Source of the DNA: Alcanivoracaceae bacterium
GTDB taxonomy: Bacteria > Pseudomonadota > Gammaproteobacteria > Pseudomonadales > Alcanivoracaceae
Direction of reading: 5' to 3'
Assembly (NCBI GenBank): GCA_023146255.1
Contig: JAGLCJ010000011.1
Location: 19,992 to 83,991, forward strand
DNA length: 64,000 bases
Part shown: piece by piece, positions 1 to 8,326 of the stretch
How the letters are laid out: the number at the start of each line of letters is the position of its first letter
Position numbering within the stretch: position 1 is the stretch's first letter
Program-made: the position numbers and the translations under genes
Notes under the pieces: generated by a model
Told to the model about the DNA's origin: nothing
Database searches by the model: none
What the model saw: the letters and a program-made list of their open reading frames with translations, nothing else

Positions 1-2
1 TA

Positions 3-371
3 CCGGTATTCCAGCAAGCGATCAGCAACATGACCATTCAGGATGCGGTGGATGTAGCCGCTGGCGGGGACAGCGCAGCGACCGACTATTTTCGCGGCCA
101 GACCGAGGCGCAGCTGCGTGCACGCTTCCAGCCAATCATTCGCAGCAACCTGGAGAAAACCGGCTTCTACAGCCAGTACAAGTCGATGCTCGATGCCTAC
201 AACGCTCTGCCGCTAACCAGCAAACCGAGCCTGGATATAGAGGCAGACCTGATGAACCAGAGCCTGAATGCCCTGTTTGGCCGGATGGCCGCAGAGGAAA
301 AACTGATTCGCCAGGCTCCGCTGGCGCGCGGCTCGGCAATGATCAACGCCGTGCTCGGGATGCAGAACTGA
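3..371 (+). CDS. DUF4197 family protein, C-terminal part (gene begins before the window)
   Basis: The reading frame is open from base 3 and upstream of the first ATG at 30, so the gene is cut by the window edge. The visible part (about 122 residues) contains the pattern ATDYFRGQTEAQLRARFQPI followed by a helical C-terminus, which I recognise as the conserved end of DUF4197 proteins. These are usually exported proteins of about 230 residues with no established function. The N-terminal signal region cannot be seen. A strong GC-rich hairpin follows the stop codon. Family assignment is from memory of the motif; the role is unknown. Confidence 0.75.
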   Translation, partial: PVFQQAISNMTIQDAVDVAAGGDSAATDYFRGQTEAQLRARFQPIIRSNLEKTGFYSQYKSMLDAYNALPLTSKPSLDIEADLMNQSLNALFGRMAAEEKLIRQAPLARGSAMINAVLGMQN

Positions 372-385
372 CCTTTCCCACCTGC

Positions 386-413
386 CTTGTGCGGCGGCGT
401 GCCGCCGCACAAG
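386..413. terminator. GC-rich hairpin between convergent genes
   Basis: CTTGTGCGGCGG (386-397) pairs perfectly with 402-413 around a 4-nt loop. It sits between the stop codon of the DUF4197 gene and the stop codon of the minus-strand membrane-protein gene. There is no clear T-run on either side, so it is a stable hairpin that may limit read-through rather than a textbook intrinsic terminator. Confidence 0.5.
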
Positions 414-428
414 CCGGGAATAAAACTC

Positions 429-830
429 TCAGCCCGCCGCTTTCTGCCGGGCACGCATGAAATACCACAGGAACACCAGCGCACAGGCCCCGTCCCAAAC
501 GCCATAAGCGGAGTAGAACAGCGCCACCATCAGGTCCTGCTCGAACAATGCCGGTAACCGCTCGCCGTAATGGATGGTCCAATGCACCCAGCGCAGATCA
601 AACAACATCTTCTCCGCCGCAAACACCAGCAGCAACCACGGCACCTTGTCCCACACCGGTGCCACGGCAATATAGGCCAGCCCCCACAGGGCAATGATCA
701 CCACCCCGGGCCAGCTGAAGAACAACGGGTCCTGCGCTGCCAGCAGATCGCCGTTCAGAAACGGCGTCAGAAAACCCAGCAGAGTCAGGTTCACCAGACC
801 AATCAAAATAATGACGTTTCTTTCAGTCAT
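429..830 (-). CDS. Small integral membrane protein, unknown function
   Basis: This 133-residue protein has about four hydrophobic segments (near residues 5-25, 40-58, 63-78 and 100-127), with a Trp/Arg-rich stretch between the last two. Its ATG overlaps the stop codon of the upstream tag gene in the ATGA arrangement, so the two are translationally coupled. I do not recognise a named family. A functional link with base-excision repair is not implied by the sequence; co-transcription is the only supported statement. Confidence 0.75.
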   Translation of the reverse strand: MTERNVIILIGLVNLTLLGFLTPFLNGDLLAAQDPLFFSWPGVVIIALWGLAYIAVAPVWDKVPWLLLVFAAEKMLFDLRWVHWTIHYGERLPALFEQDLMVALFYSAYGVWDGACALVFLWYFMRARQKAAG

Positions 831-1387
831 GACAGCTCCGCATGTCGGTCACAGCCAAGCAGGTGATCGTTCACCATGCCAATCGCCTGCATCATCGCAT
901 AAACAATAGTCGGCCCGACAAAGCGGAAACCGCGCTTCTTCATATCCTTGCTGATCGCCACCGCGGTCGGTGTCTGCGCCGGCACCTCCTTCATGCTGGC
1001 GAATCGGTTCACCACCGGCCGGCCATCAACAAAGCCCCAGATATAGCGATCAAAACTGCCAAACTCCTTCTGCACCGCCAGAAAGGCCTGAGCATTGGTC
1101 ACGGTTGAATCCACTTTCAGACGATTGCGGACAATGCCGGGATTGCGCAACAGCTTCTCGATCCGCGCCGGGGTAAAACGCGCCACCTTGGCCGGGTCAA
1201 AGCCGTTAAACGCCTCCCGGTAGTTGTCGCGTTTTTTCAGGATGGTGATCCAGCTCAAGCCGGCCTGCGCCCCCTCCAGCGTCAGGAACTCAAACAAGGT
1301 GTGCTCGTCATGCACCGGCACGCCCCATTCATGATCGTGGTAATGCTGGTAAAGCGGGTCTTCCCCGCACCAGGGACAACGGGCCAT
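827..1387 (-). CDS. tag: DNA-3-methyladenine glycosylase I
   Basis: A 186-residue protein starting MARCPWCGEDPLYQHYHDHE, the typical Tag N-terminus, with the early Cys and late His residues (CDRH near the C-terminus) that bind zinc in this family. LSWITILKKRDNYREAF and the following helices match the helix-hairpin-helix glycosylase fold. It removes 3-methyladenine from alkylated DNA in base excision repair. The frame is open further upstream, but the ATG at 1387 gives the family-standard N-terminus and length, so the longer version is rejected. The gene is followed by the membrane protein with a 4-base overlap. Confidence 0.95.
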   Translation of the reverse strand: MARCPWCGEDPLYQHYHDHEWGVPVHDEHTLFEFLTLEGAQAGLSWITILKKRDNYREAFNGFDPAKVARFTPARIEKLLRNPGIVRNRLKVDSTVTNAQAFLAVQKEFGSFDRYIWGFVDGRPVVNRFASMKEVPAQTPTAVAISKDMKKRGFRFVGPTIVYAMMQAIGMVNDHLLGCDRHAELS

Positions 1388-1450
1388 ACAGAACTCCCTC
1401 AAAAGCAGACCGACGAAGAATGCGCCGCAACCGAAGTTGGCACAATGCAG

Positions 1451-1562
1451 CCGATGATGGTTGTCAGGACCTCCCGGGACTGTGTGAGGCATGGATGCCG
1501 AACGCAAGCCCCCAGGGATGGGTTCACGGCGGGTCCCGGGAGGTCCTGACAACCATCATCGG
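1451..1562. repeat. Large inverted repeat, 30-bp perfect arms with 52-bp centre
   Basis: Bases 1451-1480 are the exact reverse complement of 1533-1562. The centre holds a smaller hairpin, GGCAT (1488-1492) with ATGCC (1495-1499), and a run reading CCCCCAGGGATGGGTTCACG. The element fills most of the gap between the divergent tag and glyQ genes. In overall style (a CCCAGGGATGGGTTCACGGCG core between long arms) it resembles dispersed intergenic palindromes of Pseudomonas and Oceanospirillales genomes, but that comparison is from memory. No ORF of substance lies in it. Confidence 0.8.
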
Positions 1563-1622
1563 CGTCTCGAAGCCAGAAGCTGTCGATCACCCGCAGATAC
1601 AGCAAATGTCCGCTATCCCCGC

Positions 1623-1648
1623 TATACTCCGCGGCTGATTTTTCAGCC
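1623..1648 (+). promoter_or_regulatory. Candidate glyQ -10 element and leader hairpin
   Basis: TATACT at 1623-1628 is a good -10 hexamer 39 bases before the glyQ ATG; no convincing -35 is seen 17 bases upstream. Immediately after it, GGCTGA (1633-1638) and TCAGCC (1643-1648) form a perfect 6-bp hairpin with a TTTT loop that would lie at the start of the mRNA. Confidence 0.4.
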
Positions 1649-1666
1649 GTTTCCGGGACACCTCGC

Positions 1667-2644
1667 ATGTCGGACACACCGAAGACTGATACCCGCACTT
1701 TCCAGGGCCTGATCCTGGCCCTGCAGCAATACTGGGCCGAACAGGGCTGCGTCATTATCCAGCCACTGGATATGGAAGTCGGCGCCGGCACCTTCCACCC
1801 GGCCACCTTCCTGCGCGCCATCGGCCCGGAAATCTGGAACAGCGCCTATGTGCAGCCCTCGCGCCGCCCCACCGACGGCCGCTACGGCGAGAACCCGAAC
1901 CGCCTGCAGCACTATTACCAGTTCCAAGTGGTGCTGAAACCCAGCCCGGACAACATCCAGGACCTGTACCTCGGCTCCCTGCGCCGGCTCGGCATCGACA
2001 CCAGCGTGCATGACATCCGCTTCGTCGAAGACAACTGGGAATCACCGACACTGGGCGCCTGGGGCCTTGGCTGGGAAGTCTGGCTGAACGGCATGGAAGT
2101 CACCCAGTTCACCTACTTCCAGCAAGTCGGCGGCATCAACTGCTACCCGGTCACCGGCGAGATCACCTACGGCCTCGAGCGTATCGCCATGTACCTGCAG
2201 GGCGTCGATTCGGTCTACGACCTGATCTGGTCCGATGGTCCGTTCGGCAAGGTCACCTACGGTGATGTCTTCCACCAGAACGAAGTGGAGATGTCGACGT
2301 TCAATTTTGAGCACGCCAACACCGCCATGCTGTTCGGTCACTTTGACGATTTCGAGCGCGAGAGCAAGGCACTGATTGCCGCCGGCCTGCCGTTGCCGGC
2401 TTATGAATATGTGCTGAAGGCATCGCACACCTTCAACCTGCTGGATGCCCGCAAGGCGATCTCGGTCACCGAGCGTCAGCGCTTCATTCTGCGCGTACGC
2501 GAACTGGCCCGTGCCGTGGCCGAGGCCTATCTGGCCAGCCGTCGCGCCGCCGGCTTCCCGCTGGCTGACGCCACGATTCGCGAAGAAGTGCTGGCCGAGC
2601 TGGCAAAACAAGATGCCAAGCAAGACAAGAAAGGAGCCAAGTGA
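1667..2644 (+). CDS. glyQ: Glycyl-tRNA synthetase alpha subunit
   Basis: A 325-residue protein with the GlyQ hallmark TFQGLILALQQYWAEQGC near the N-terminus and NPNRLQHYYQFQVVLKPSP in the class II catalytic core. With GlyS it forms the alpha2beta2 cytoplasmic enzyme that charges tRNA-Gly; the alpha subunit carries the aminoacylation active site. It is slightly longer than the roughly 300-residue norm because of a Lys/Asp-rich tail (KQDAKQDKKGAK). Its stop codon overlaps the glyS start (TGATG), giving tight coupling. Confidence 0.98.
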   Translation: MSDTPKTDTRTFQGLILALQQYWAEQGCVIIQPLDMEVGAGTFHPATFLRAIGPEIWNSAYVQPSRRPTDGRYGENPNRLQHYYQFQVVLKPSPDNIQDLYLGSLRRLGIDTSVHDIRFVEDNWESPTLGAWGLGWEVWLNGMEVTQFTYFQQVGGINCYPVTGEITYGLERIAMYLQGVDSVYDLIWSDGPFGKVTYGDVFHQNEVEMSTFNFEHANTAMLFGHFDDFERESKALIAAGLPLPAYEYVLKASHTFNLLDARKAISVTERQRFILRVRELARAVAEAYLASRRAAGFPLADATIREEVLAELAKQDAKQDKKGAK

Positions 2645-4716
2645 TGCAACGCGCAGATCTGTTGATTGAGCTTGGCACTGAAGAGCTGCCGCCGAAGGCG
2701 CTGAAAACCCTGTCTGAAGCGTTCGCCGCTGAAACCCTGAAGCAGATGGATGATGCCGGCCTTGAGCACGGCGCGATGAAAATTTTTGCCGCGCCGCGTC
2801 GACTGGCGTTTCGCATTGAGCAGGTTGCCGTGGGGCAGCCGGATCGCGACATCGAACGTCGTGGCCCGGCAGTGAAAGCCGCCTTTGATGAAGACGGCCA
2901 TCCGACCAAGGCTGCACTTGGCTTTGCCCAGTCCGTTGGCCTGAGCATGGACCAGCTGGAAACCGTGGAAACCGAAAAGGGCGCGTGGCTGGTGGCGAAA
3001 GTACGCGAGGCCGGCAAGCCGCTGGCCGAGTTGCTGCCGGTGATGCTGGAACAATCACTGCAGCGCCTGCCGATTCCGAAGCGGATGCGCTGGGGCAGTC
3101 GCAAGGTGCAGTTTGTTCGCCCTAGCCAGTGGCTGGTGGCACTGCTCGGTGAGCAGGTTCTGAATATCACCTTGCTGGACCAGAAGGCTGGCCGCGAATC
3201 CCGTGGCCATCGCTTCCATGCACCCGCGGCGATCAGCCTGAAGGCGCCAGCCGAATACGAAGCCCGTCTGGAAAAAGAAGGCTTTGTCATTGCCGACTTC
3301 GACCGTCGCCGCGAGATGATCCGCGAACAGGCTGTGGCCGCCGGTAAGAAAGAGGGCGGTGTCACCTCCATTGATGTCGATTTGCTGGACGAAGTCACCG
3401 CACTGGTGGAATGGCCGGTGGCGATGGTCGGGCACTTTGAAGAAGAGTTTCTGCGCGTGCCGCAGGAAGCCCTGATCACCACGATGGAATCGAACCAGAA
3501 ATATTTCCCGGTGTTGGACGGGCAGGGCAAACTGAAAAATGCCTTTGTGTTTATCAGCAATCTGGATTCGAAAGATTCACAGGTGGTGATTTCCGGCAAC
3601 GAAAAGGTGGTGCGCCCACGCCTGGCTGATGCTGCATTTTTCTATGATCTCGACCGCAAGAAAACACTGGCACAACATGCCGAGCCGCTGGAGAAGGTGG
3701 TATTCCAGCAACAGCTGGGCAGTGTTGCTGACAAGGGTCGTCGGATTGCAAAACTGGCCGGCGTAATCGCCGAACAGATTGGTGGCAGCAAGGCGCTGGC
3801 CGAGCAAGCCGGCGTGCTGGCCAAGGCTGACCTTGCCTCTGCCATGGTTTACGAGTTCGATACCATGCAGGGCGTGATGGGCTATTACCTGGCACAGCAC
3901 GAAGGCCTCGACAACGAAATTGCCGAAGCCATGCGCGAGCAGTATCTGCCGCGTTTCTCTGGCGATGTGTTGCCGCAGACAAAAACCGGTATGGCGGTGG
4001 CGATTGCCGACAAGCTCGACACCCTGGTTGGTATTTTCGGTATCGGACAGAAGCCGACCGGCGACAAGGACCCGTACGCACTGCGTCGTGCCACACTCGG
4101 CATCCTGCGAATCATCATTGGCCAGAAACTGCCGCTGGATATGGCCACGCTGGTCGAGGCCTCACTGGCGACGTTCGGCGCCACCCTGAAAGACAGCGCC
4201 AGCGTGCGTGGCGATGTGCTTGAGTTTATCCAGGGCCGTTACCGCGCCATGTATCAGGAGCAGGGCATCGACACCCCTGTGATCCTGTCTGTCCTCGCCG
4301 TGAACCCGACCCGCCCGCTGGATGTCGAACAGCGCATTCAGGCCGTTGCCGCTTTCCGCGCTCGCCCGGAGGCCGCCGCATTGGCCGCTGCCAACAAGCG
4401 GGTCGGCAATATTCTCGGCAAGCTCAGCGGCCCGGCGCCGGAATCGGTCAGCGAAGCCGCCCTGCAGCAGGATGAAGAGCGTGCGCTGTTCACCTCGTTG
4501 CAACAGGCGATCAAGGATATTGGTCCACAAGGGCAAACGCAGGATTACGCTGCCGTGCTCGGTCGACTGGCCGCCTTGCGGGAGCCGGTGGACGCCTTCT
4601 TCGACAAGGTCATGGTGATGGCCGACGATGAGGCGTTGCGCAGTAACCGTCTGGCGATGCTGGCCAGGTTGCGCGGTCTGTTCCTGCAGGTGGCGGATAT
4701 TTCCGAGCTGGGCTGA
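2644..4716 (+). CDS. glyS: Glycyl-tRNA synthetase beta subunit
   Basis: A 690-residue protein beginning with the diagnostic LLIELGTEELPPKALK. It has the long helical middle region and a C-terminal DALR-type anticodon-binding domain (about residues 580-685) expected for the beta subunit, which recognises tRNA-Gly. I take the ATG at 2644, which overlaps the glyQ stop by one base and follows the purine-rich AAGAAAGGAGCC, over the in-frame GTG at 2641. Length is normal for the family. A REP hairpin follows the stop. Confidence 0.98.
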   Translation: MQRADLLIELGTEELPPKALKTLSEAFAAETLKQMDDAGLEHGAMKIFAAPRRLAFRIEQVAVGQPDRDIERRGPAVKAAFDEDGHPTKAALGFAQSVGLSMDQLETVETEKGAWLVAKVREAGKPLAELLPVMLEQSLQRLPIPKRMRWGSRKVQFVRPSQWLVALLGEQVLNITLLDQKAGRESRGHRFHAPAAISLKAPAEYEARLEKEGFVIADFDRRREMIREQAVAAGKKEGGVTSIDVDLLDEVTALVEWPVAMVGHFEEEFLRVPQEALITTMESNQKYFPVLDGQGKLKNAFVFISNLDSKDSQVVISGNEKVVRPRLADAAFFYDLDRKKTLAQHAEPLEKVVFQQQLGSVADKGRRIAKLAGVIAEQIGGSKALAEQAGVLAKADLASAMVYEFDTMQGVMGYYLAQHEGLDNEIAEAMREQYLPRFSGDVLPQTKTGMAVAIADKLDTLVGIFGIGQKPTGDKDPYALRRATLGILRIIIGQKLPLDMATLVEASLATFGATLKDSASVRGDVLEFIQGRYRAMYQEQGIDTPVILSVLAVNPTRPLDVEQRIQAVAAFRARPEAAALAAANKRVGNILGKLSGPAPESVSEAALQQDEERALFTSLQQAIKDIGPQGQTQDYAAVLGRLAALREPVDAFFDKVMVMADDEALRSNRLAMLARLRGLFLQVADISELG

Positions 4717-4732
4717 CGGCCTTATTAACTCC

Positions 4733-4794
4733 GTAGGAGCGGTCGATCGACCGCGATTGTTGTCAGGTAATCGCGGCCGGTCGGCCGCTCCTAC
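4733..4794. repeat. REP-type palindromic element, full pair
   Basis: GTAGGAGCGGTCGATCGACC at 4733 is mirrored by the end of the element, GCCGCTCCTAC, so the whole 62 bp folds into one long stem. The GTAGGAGC...GCTCCTAC ends define a REP class widespread in Gammaproteobacteria. It lies in the 102-bp gap between glyS and the acyltransferase gene. Related copies are at 36229, 43430, 49413 and, as a half copy, 63147. Confidence 0.85.
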
Positions 4795-4818
4795 AATGGG
4801 CGAGGCAGGATTAAGTAC

Positions 4819-5562
4819 GTGTCTTTAACGGAAAGCTCCACACGAAAATTCTCTTTCTCCATCGCACTGTGCAGCTTGCTGTTCTTCTTGCTCTATAACC
4901 TGATGGGCATCATCCACAGCCTGGTCTGTCTGCTGGTGGCACCGTTCCAGTCTTTCGAGCAACGCTACCGCTTTGTCAATCACTGGACCCGCGCCACCAT
5001 GTGGCTGCTGCGCCATCTGAACGGCGTCCGAGTGGAGGTGGAAGGGCTGGAAAACATTCCGCGCAATCAGGCCGTAGTGGTGATGGCCAACCATCAAAGT
5101 CAGTGGGAAACCTTTTACCTGCAACTGCTGATTGCGCCGCAGGCCACTATCCTGAAACGGGAGCTGCTCTGGGTGCCTTTCTTCGGCTGGGCGCTGGCAC
5201 TGCTGAAGCCGATTGCGATCAATCGCAGCAAAAGCTCACAGGCAATCAAGACAGTATTGCGGGTCGGCAAGCAGCGGCTGGATGCCGGCATCAGCGTGGT
5301 GATCTATCCGGAAGGCACGCGCCAGGCGCCCGGCACCCTCGGTCGCTTCAATGGCGGCGGTGCGTCGCTTGCGGTCCATGCCGGCGTGGCGGTGTTACCG
5401 GTGGTGCATAACTCCGGTGACTGCTGGCCGGCGCGATCCATCAAGCGCTATCCCGGCACCATTCGGCTGATTATCGGCCAGCCCATCGACACCGCAGGCC
5501 GTGATGTCAGATCAGTATCATCGGAAGCGGCCGACTGGATTCAGCACCATTATCCGCAGTGA
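4819..5562 (+). CDS. Lysophospholipid (1-acylglycerol-3-phosphate) acyltransferase, PlsC-like
   Basis: A 247-residue membrane enzyme with a hydrophobic N-terminal segment (about 15-42). The acyltransferase motif is NHQSQWE at 91-97, so the catalytic pair is His92 and Glu97 (H-X4-E) instead of the usual H-X4-D. The substrate-binding motif YPEGTR is at 163-168. Such enzymes add the second acyl chain to lysophosphatidic acid at the inner membrane. Translation starts at a GTG after a weak ribosome site. Next to glyS this is a common arrangement; no functional tie is implied. The family is firm, the exact acceptor less so. Confidence 0.88.
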   Translation: MSLTESSTRKFSFSIALCSLLFFLLYNLMGIIHSLVCLLVAPFQSFEQRYRFVNHWTRATMWLLRHLNGVRVEVEGLENIPRNQAVVVMANHQSQWETFYLQLLIAPQATILKRELLWVPFFGWALALLKPIAINRSKSSQAIKTVLRVGKQRLDAGISVVIYPEGTRQAPGTLGRFNGGGASLAVHAGVAVLPVVHNSGDCWPARSIKRYPGTIRLIIGQPIDTAGRDVRSVSSEAADWIQHHYPQ

Positions 5563-5729
5563 GCTGCGTAGCCGGCCTGAACCGGTTTATTTCCCGCTTT
5601 TTTGCTACGACGGTTTACCTGGTCATGCAGCTTGTTTATAACAACCGGCGGGCAATGAATAACTGACGCCGGATCCGTGCACGTTCCCGCAGCACCCGTT
5701 TCCGGCGCCGGGTGTCAGGGAGGACACCA

Positions 5730-6920
5730 ATGACCGTTCAAATCGTGGAAGGCCATGCATTCCACGCCGATCTGCCGAAAGGGCGGGCCTCCGGCACCAT
5801 CACCATTGATCACCTCGGCATCCGCTTCGAGCGCGATGGCAAGGGCGTGACCCTGCCGATTCGTGGCACCGTTGCCTCGCTTGGCGGCGCCAGCGACCGG
5901 CTGGTGTTTTTCGCTCACCCCGATTACCCCGGCTGGCAGCTTTACACTTCGGACCGTGCGGTACTGAACAATCCATTACTGCAGCGCGATGCCGCGGTTG
6001 GCAAGCAGCTGCGCGGCGCCAGGGTACGGCGCTGGTTCAACTGGTCGGTGTTTATTGGTGTCACCGCAGCGATCATTTTGCTGCCGCTGTCACTGCTGTT
6101 TTCCATGGATACCCTGACCGGCATTATCGCGCCGAAACTGCCGGCCAGCTGGGAAGAAAATATCGGCGAGAGCGCCTTTGCCCAGTACCGCATCAATGCC
6201 GACCTGATCGAATCCGATGAGATCGACAAGGCACTGGCAGCGCTGACCGATCCTCTGGTCAACGCTGTTGGCTCTGATCGTTATCAGTTCCGCATTCATA
6301 TCATTCAGGATCCGGAGCTGAATGCCTTCGCTCTTCCCGGCGGCTATATCGCGCTTAACTCGGGGCTGATCCTGCGAGCGGAGTCCGCCAGCGAGGTGCT
6401 TGGTGTGCTGGCCCATGAAATTGCCCATGTGACGCGCCAGCATGGCGTCCGTCAGATCATGGGGCATGCCGGCATTCTCCTCACCGTACAGGCACTGGTC
6501 GGTGACGTCAGCGGTATCATGGCCACCGTTGCCGCGGCCACGCCCTTGTTACTGTCGCAAAGTTATTCGCGTGGCTTTGAGTCGGAAGCGGATGAGTACG
6601 GCTTCCGTTACCTGTCACAGGCACAGCTCGATCCGAATGGACTGGTCAGCTTCTTCGAGAAGATTCTCGAAGAGGAAAAGAAGCGACTGGAGAAGATCGA
6701 GGATGAGGATACCCGTACGCTGATGACGTCCGCCGGGGCCCTGCTCAGCTCTCATCCTGCCACCGAAAAACGGATAGAGAAAATGCAGGAGCTGGCTCGG
6801 GACGCCGGCGCGGGCAGCCTGTCGCTGGAGGCTGAATTTCTTGCCCTGCAGGCGCTGGTTCGTCAGGCCGTGGCGGACAGTGAGAGCAGCGAAGATCAGA
6901 CAGAAACAGATAACGAATAA
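5730..6920 (+). CDS. M48 family membrane metallopeptidase
   Basis: A 396-residue protein. Residues 1-95 form a beta-rich domain of unknown role, residues 105-125 a transmembrane helix, and the remainder a gluzincin peptidase with HEIAH at 229-233 and the third zinc ligand Glu284 in ESEAD. A charged helical region (about 310-330, KILEEEKKRLEKIEDED) and a Glu/Asp-rich tail follow. The ATG at 5730 is chosen because GGGAGG lies just before it; an in-frame GTG at 5712 has no such site. M48 members (HtpX, BepA, LoiP, Oma1) act in envelope or membrane protein quality control. It heads an operon with three AIM24-type genes, 24 bp before the first. Confidence 0.88.
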   Translation: MTVQIVEGHAFHADLPKGRASGTITIDHLGIRFERDGKGVTLPIRGTVASLGGASDRLVFFAHPDYPGWQLYTSDRAVLNNPLLQRDAAVGKQLRGARVRRWFNWSVFIGVTAAIILLPLSLLFSMDTLTGIIAPKLPASWEENIGESAFAQYRINADLIESDEIDKALAALTDPLVNAVGSDRYQFRIHIIQDPELNAFALPGGYIALNSGLILRAESASEVLGVLAHEIAHVTRQHGVRQIMGHAGILLTVQALVGDVSGIMATVAAATPLLLSQSYSRGFESEADEYGFRYLSQAQLDPNGLVSFFEKILEEEKKRLEKIEDEDTRTLMTSAGALLSSHPATEKRIEKMQELARDAGAGSLSLEAEFLALQALVRQAVADSESSEDQTETDNE

Positions 6921-6944
6921 CACACACCGGGGGAGTGACTCACC

Positions 6945-7607
6945 ATGCAGGCAGAAATAAAAGGGGGCAGCGCCTTCTCTTACGTCGAGATTGATCTCGA
7001 ACCAGGAGAGAGCGTGATCACGGAATCGGATGCCATGTCGAGCATGGACGCCCGGCTCGAACTCAAGGCCATTCTCAACGGCGGATTCTGGCGCGCGCTG
7101 CTGCGCAAGTTTCTCGGTGGCGAAACCTTCTTCGTCAGCCGCTTCAGCAATCAAACCGATAGCAAGGCACGGCTCACCATCGTCCAGCCAACGCCAGGCG
7201 AAGTGAAGTGCGAGGAGCTGAACGGCGGCAGTCTGTTTCTTCAACCCGGCGCTTTTCTTGCCTGCGAGGAAACGGTATCGCTGGGGTTGCAGTGGGCCGG
7301 GCTGGTCTCATGGATTGCCGGCGAGGGATTGTTCCGGTTGGTGGTCAGCGGTCAAGGCAAGGTCTGGTATGGCGCCTACGGTGCACTGCTGACCCGGGAA
7401 ATCGATGGTGAGTTTATCGTCGATAGCGGCCACCTGGTGGCCTACGACCCGACCATTAAATTGCGGCTGCAGCTGGCCGCCGGTCTGTTCTCCAGTTTCT
7501 TCGGCGGCGAAGGTCTGGTGACGCGCGTGCAGGGCAAGGGCAGGGTGGTGATTCAAACCCGTTCCATTGGCGGACTGACCAGCTGGGTCAACCCGAAACT
7601 GTACTGA
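6945..7607 (+). CDS. AIM24/TIGR00266 family protein, first of three
   Basis: A 220-residue all-beta protein. The repeated motifs GGETFF, GEGLFR, GKVWYGAYGALL, FIVDSGHLVAYD and VVIQTRS are typical of the TIGR00266 family, related to mitochondrial AIM24. There is no signal peptide or membrane segment, so it is probably cytosolic or membrane-peripheral. It follows the M48 gene closely with a GGGGGAG ribosome site. Bacterial members have no firmly established function. Yeast Aim24 supports inner-membrane complex integrity, and whether that transfers is unknown. Confidence 0.88.
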   Translation: MQAEIKGGSAFSYVEIDLEPGESVITESDAMSSMDARLELKAILNGGFWRALLRKFLGGETFFVSRFSNQTDSKARLTIVQPTPGEVKCEELNGGSLFLQPGAFLACEETVSLGLQWAGLVSWIAGEGLFRLVVSGQGKVWYGAYGALLTREIDGEFIVDSGHLVAYDPTIKLRLQLAAGLFSSFFGGEGLVTRVQGKGRVVIQTRSIGGLTSWVNPKLY

Positions 7608-7628
7608 TCGGCGACGAGGATAATGGCC

Positions 7629-8312
7629 ATGGATATCACCTTACTGCATCGTCCCGGCAATACTGCAGCGCGTCTGACGCTGGCTGCCGGCGAAACCTGC
7701 ACGGCGGAAGCCGGCGCCATGATTGCCATGAGTGGCAACATGGATATCGAAACCACCACCCACCAGAAGGGCAAGGGCGGTTTGCTCAAGGCGATGAAGC
7801 GCATGCTTGGCGGCGAATCGCTTTTCCTTAACCATTTCACACCGAAAGACGGTGAAGGCGATCTGATTCTCGGCACCACCCTCGCCGGTGACATGATGAC
7901 CTTCAATCTCGACAACGAAAGCCTGATCGTTCAGGGCGGATCTTTTCTGTGCTGCGAACACGGCATTGATGTCGATATGGGCTGGCAGGGATTCAAGTCG
8001 ATCGTTTCCGGAGAAAGCATTTTCTGGCTGAACCTGAAGGGTAAAGGTCAGGTGGTGCTAAGTTCTTTCGGCGCGATTTACCCGGTCGAAGTCGATGGCG
8101 AATACATCGTCGATACCGGCCACATTGTCGCCTTCAATGAAACACTGGATTTCACCATTACCAAAGCCGGCAGCAGCTGGCTGCATTCTTTTCTTGGTGG
8201 CGAAGGGCTGGTGTGCAAATTCCGCGGCAAGGGCACGGTCTGGTGCCAATCCCATAATCCGGTCAGCTTCGGCTGGGCCCTGTCTTCGGGCCTGAAAGCC
8301 CGCAAGGCCTGA
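7629..8312 (+). CDS. AIM24/TIGR00266 family protein, second of three
   Basis: A 227-residue paralogue of its neighbours, with LTLAAGETCTAEAGAMIAMS, GGESLFLNHF, GESIFWLNLKGKGQVVLSSF, YIVDTGHIVAF and a final KGTVWCQSHN in the place of the family's VWIQTR. I prefer the ATG at 7629 because GAGGA is at ideal distance; an ATG two codons earlier is possible. It lies 21 bp after the first copy and 14 bp before the third, so all three are surely co-transcribed with the M48 peptidase. Confidence 0.87.
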   Translation: MDITLLHRPGNTAARLTLAAGETCTAEAGAMIAMSGNMDIETTTHQKGKGGLLKAMKRMLGGESLFLNHFTPKDGEGDLILGTTLAGDMMTFNLDNESLIVQGGSFLCCEHGIDVDMGWQGFKSIVSGESIFWLNLKGKGQVVLSSFGAIYPVEVDGEYIVDTGHIVAFNETLDFTITKAGSSWLHSFLGGEGLVCKFRGKGTVWCQSHNPVSFGWALSSGLKARKA

Positions 8313-8326
8313 GAGGAGACGCCGAC

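Noticed and set aside
1451..1562. Interpreting the large inverted repeat as a CRISPR remnant or IS terminal repeats
   Set aside because: Only one pair of arms, no spacer-repeat periodicity, and no transposase between the arms.
5625..5666. 13-codon micro-ORF upstream of the M48 gene
   Set aside because: No ribosome-binding site and no sign of conservation; cannot be supported by sequence alone.
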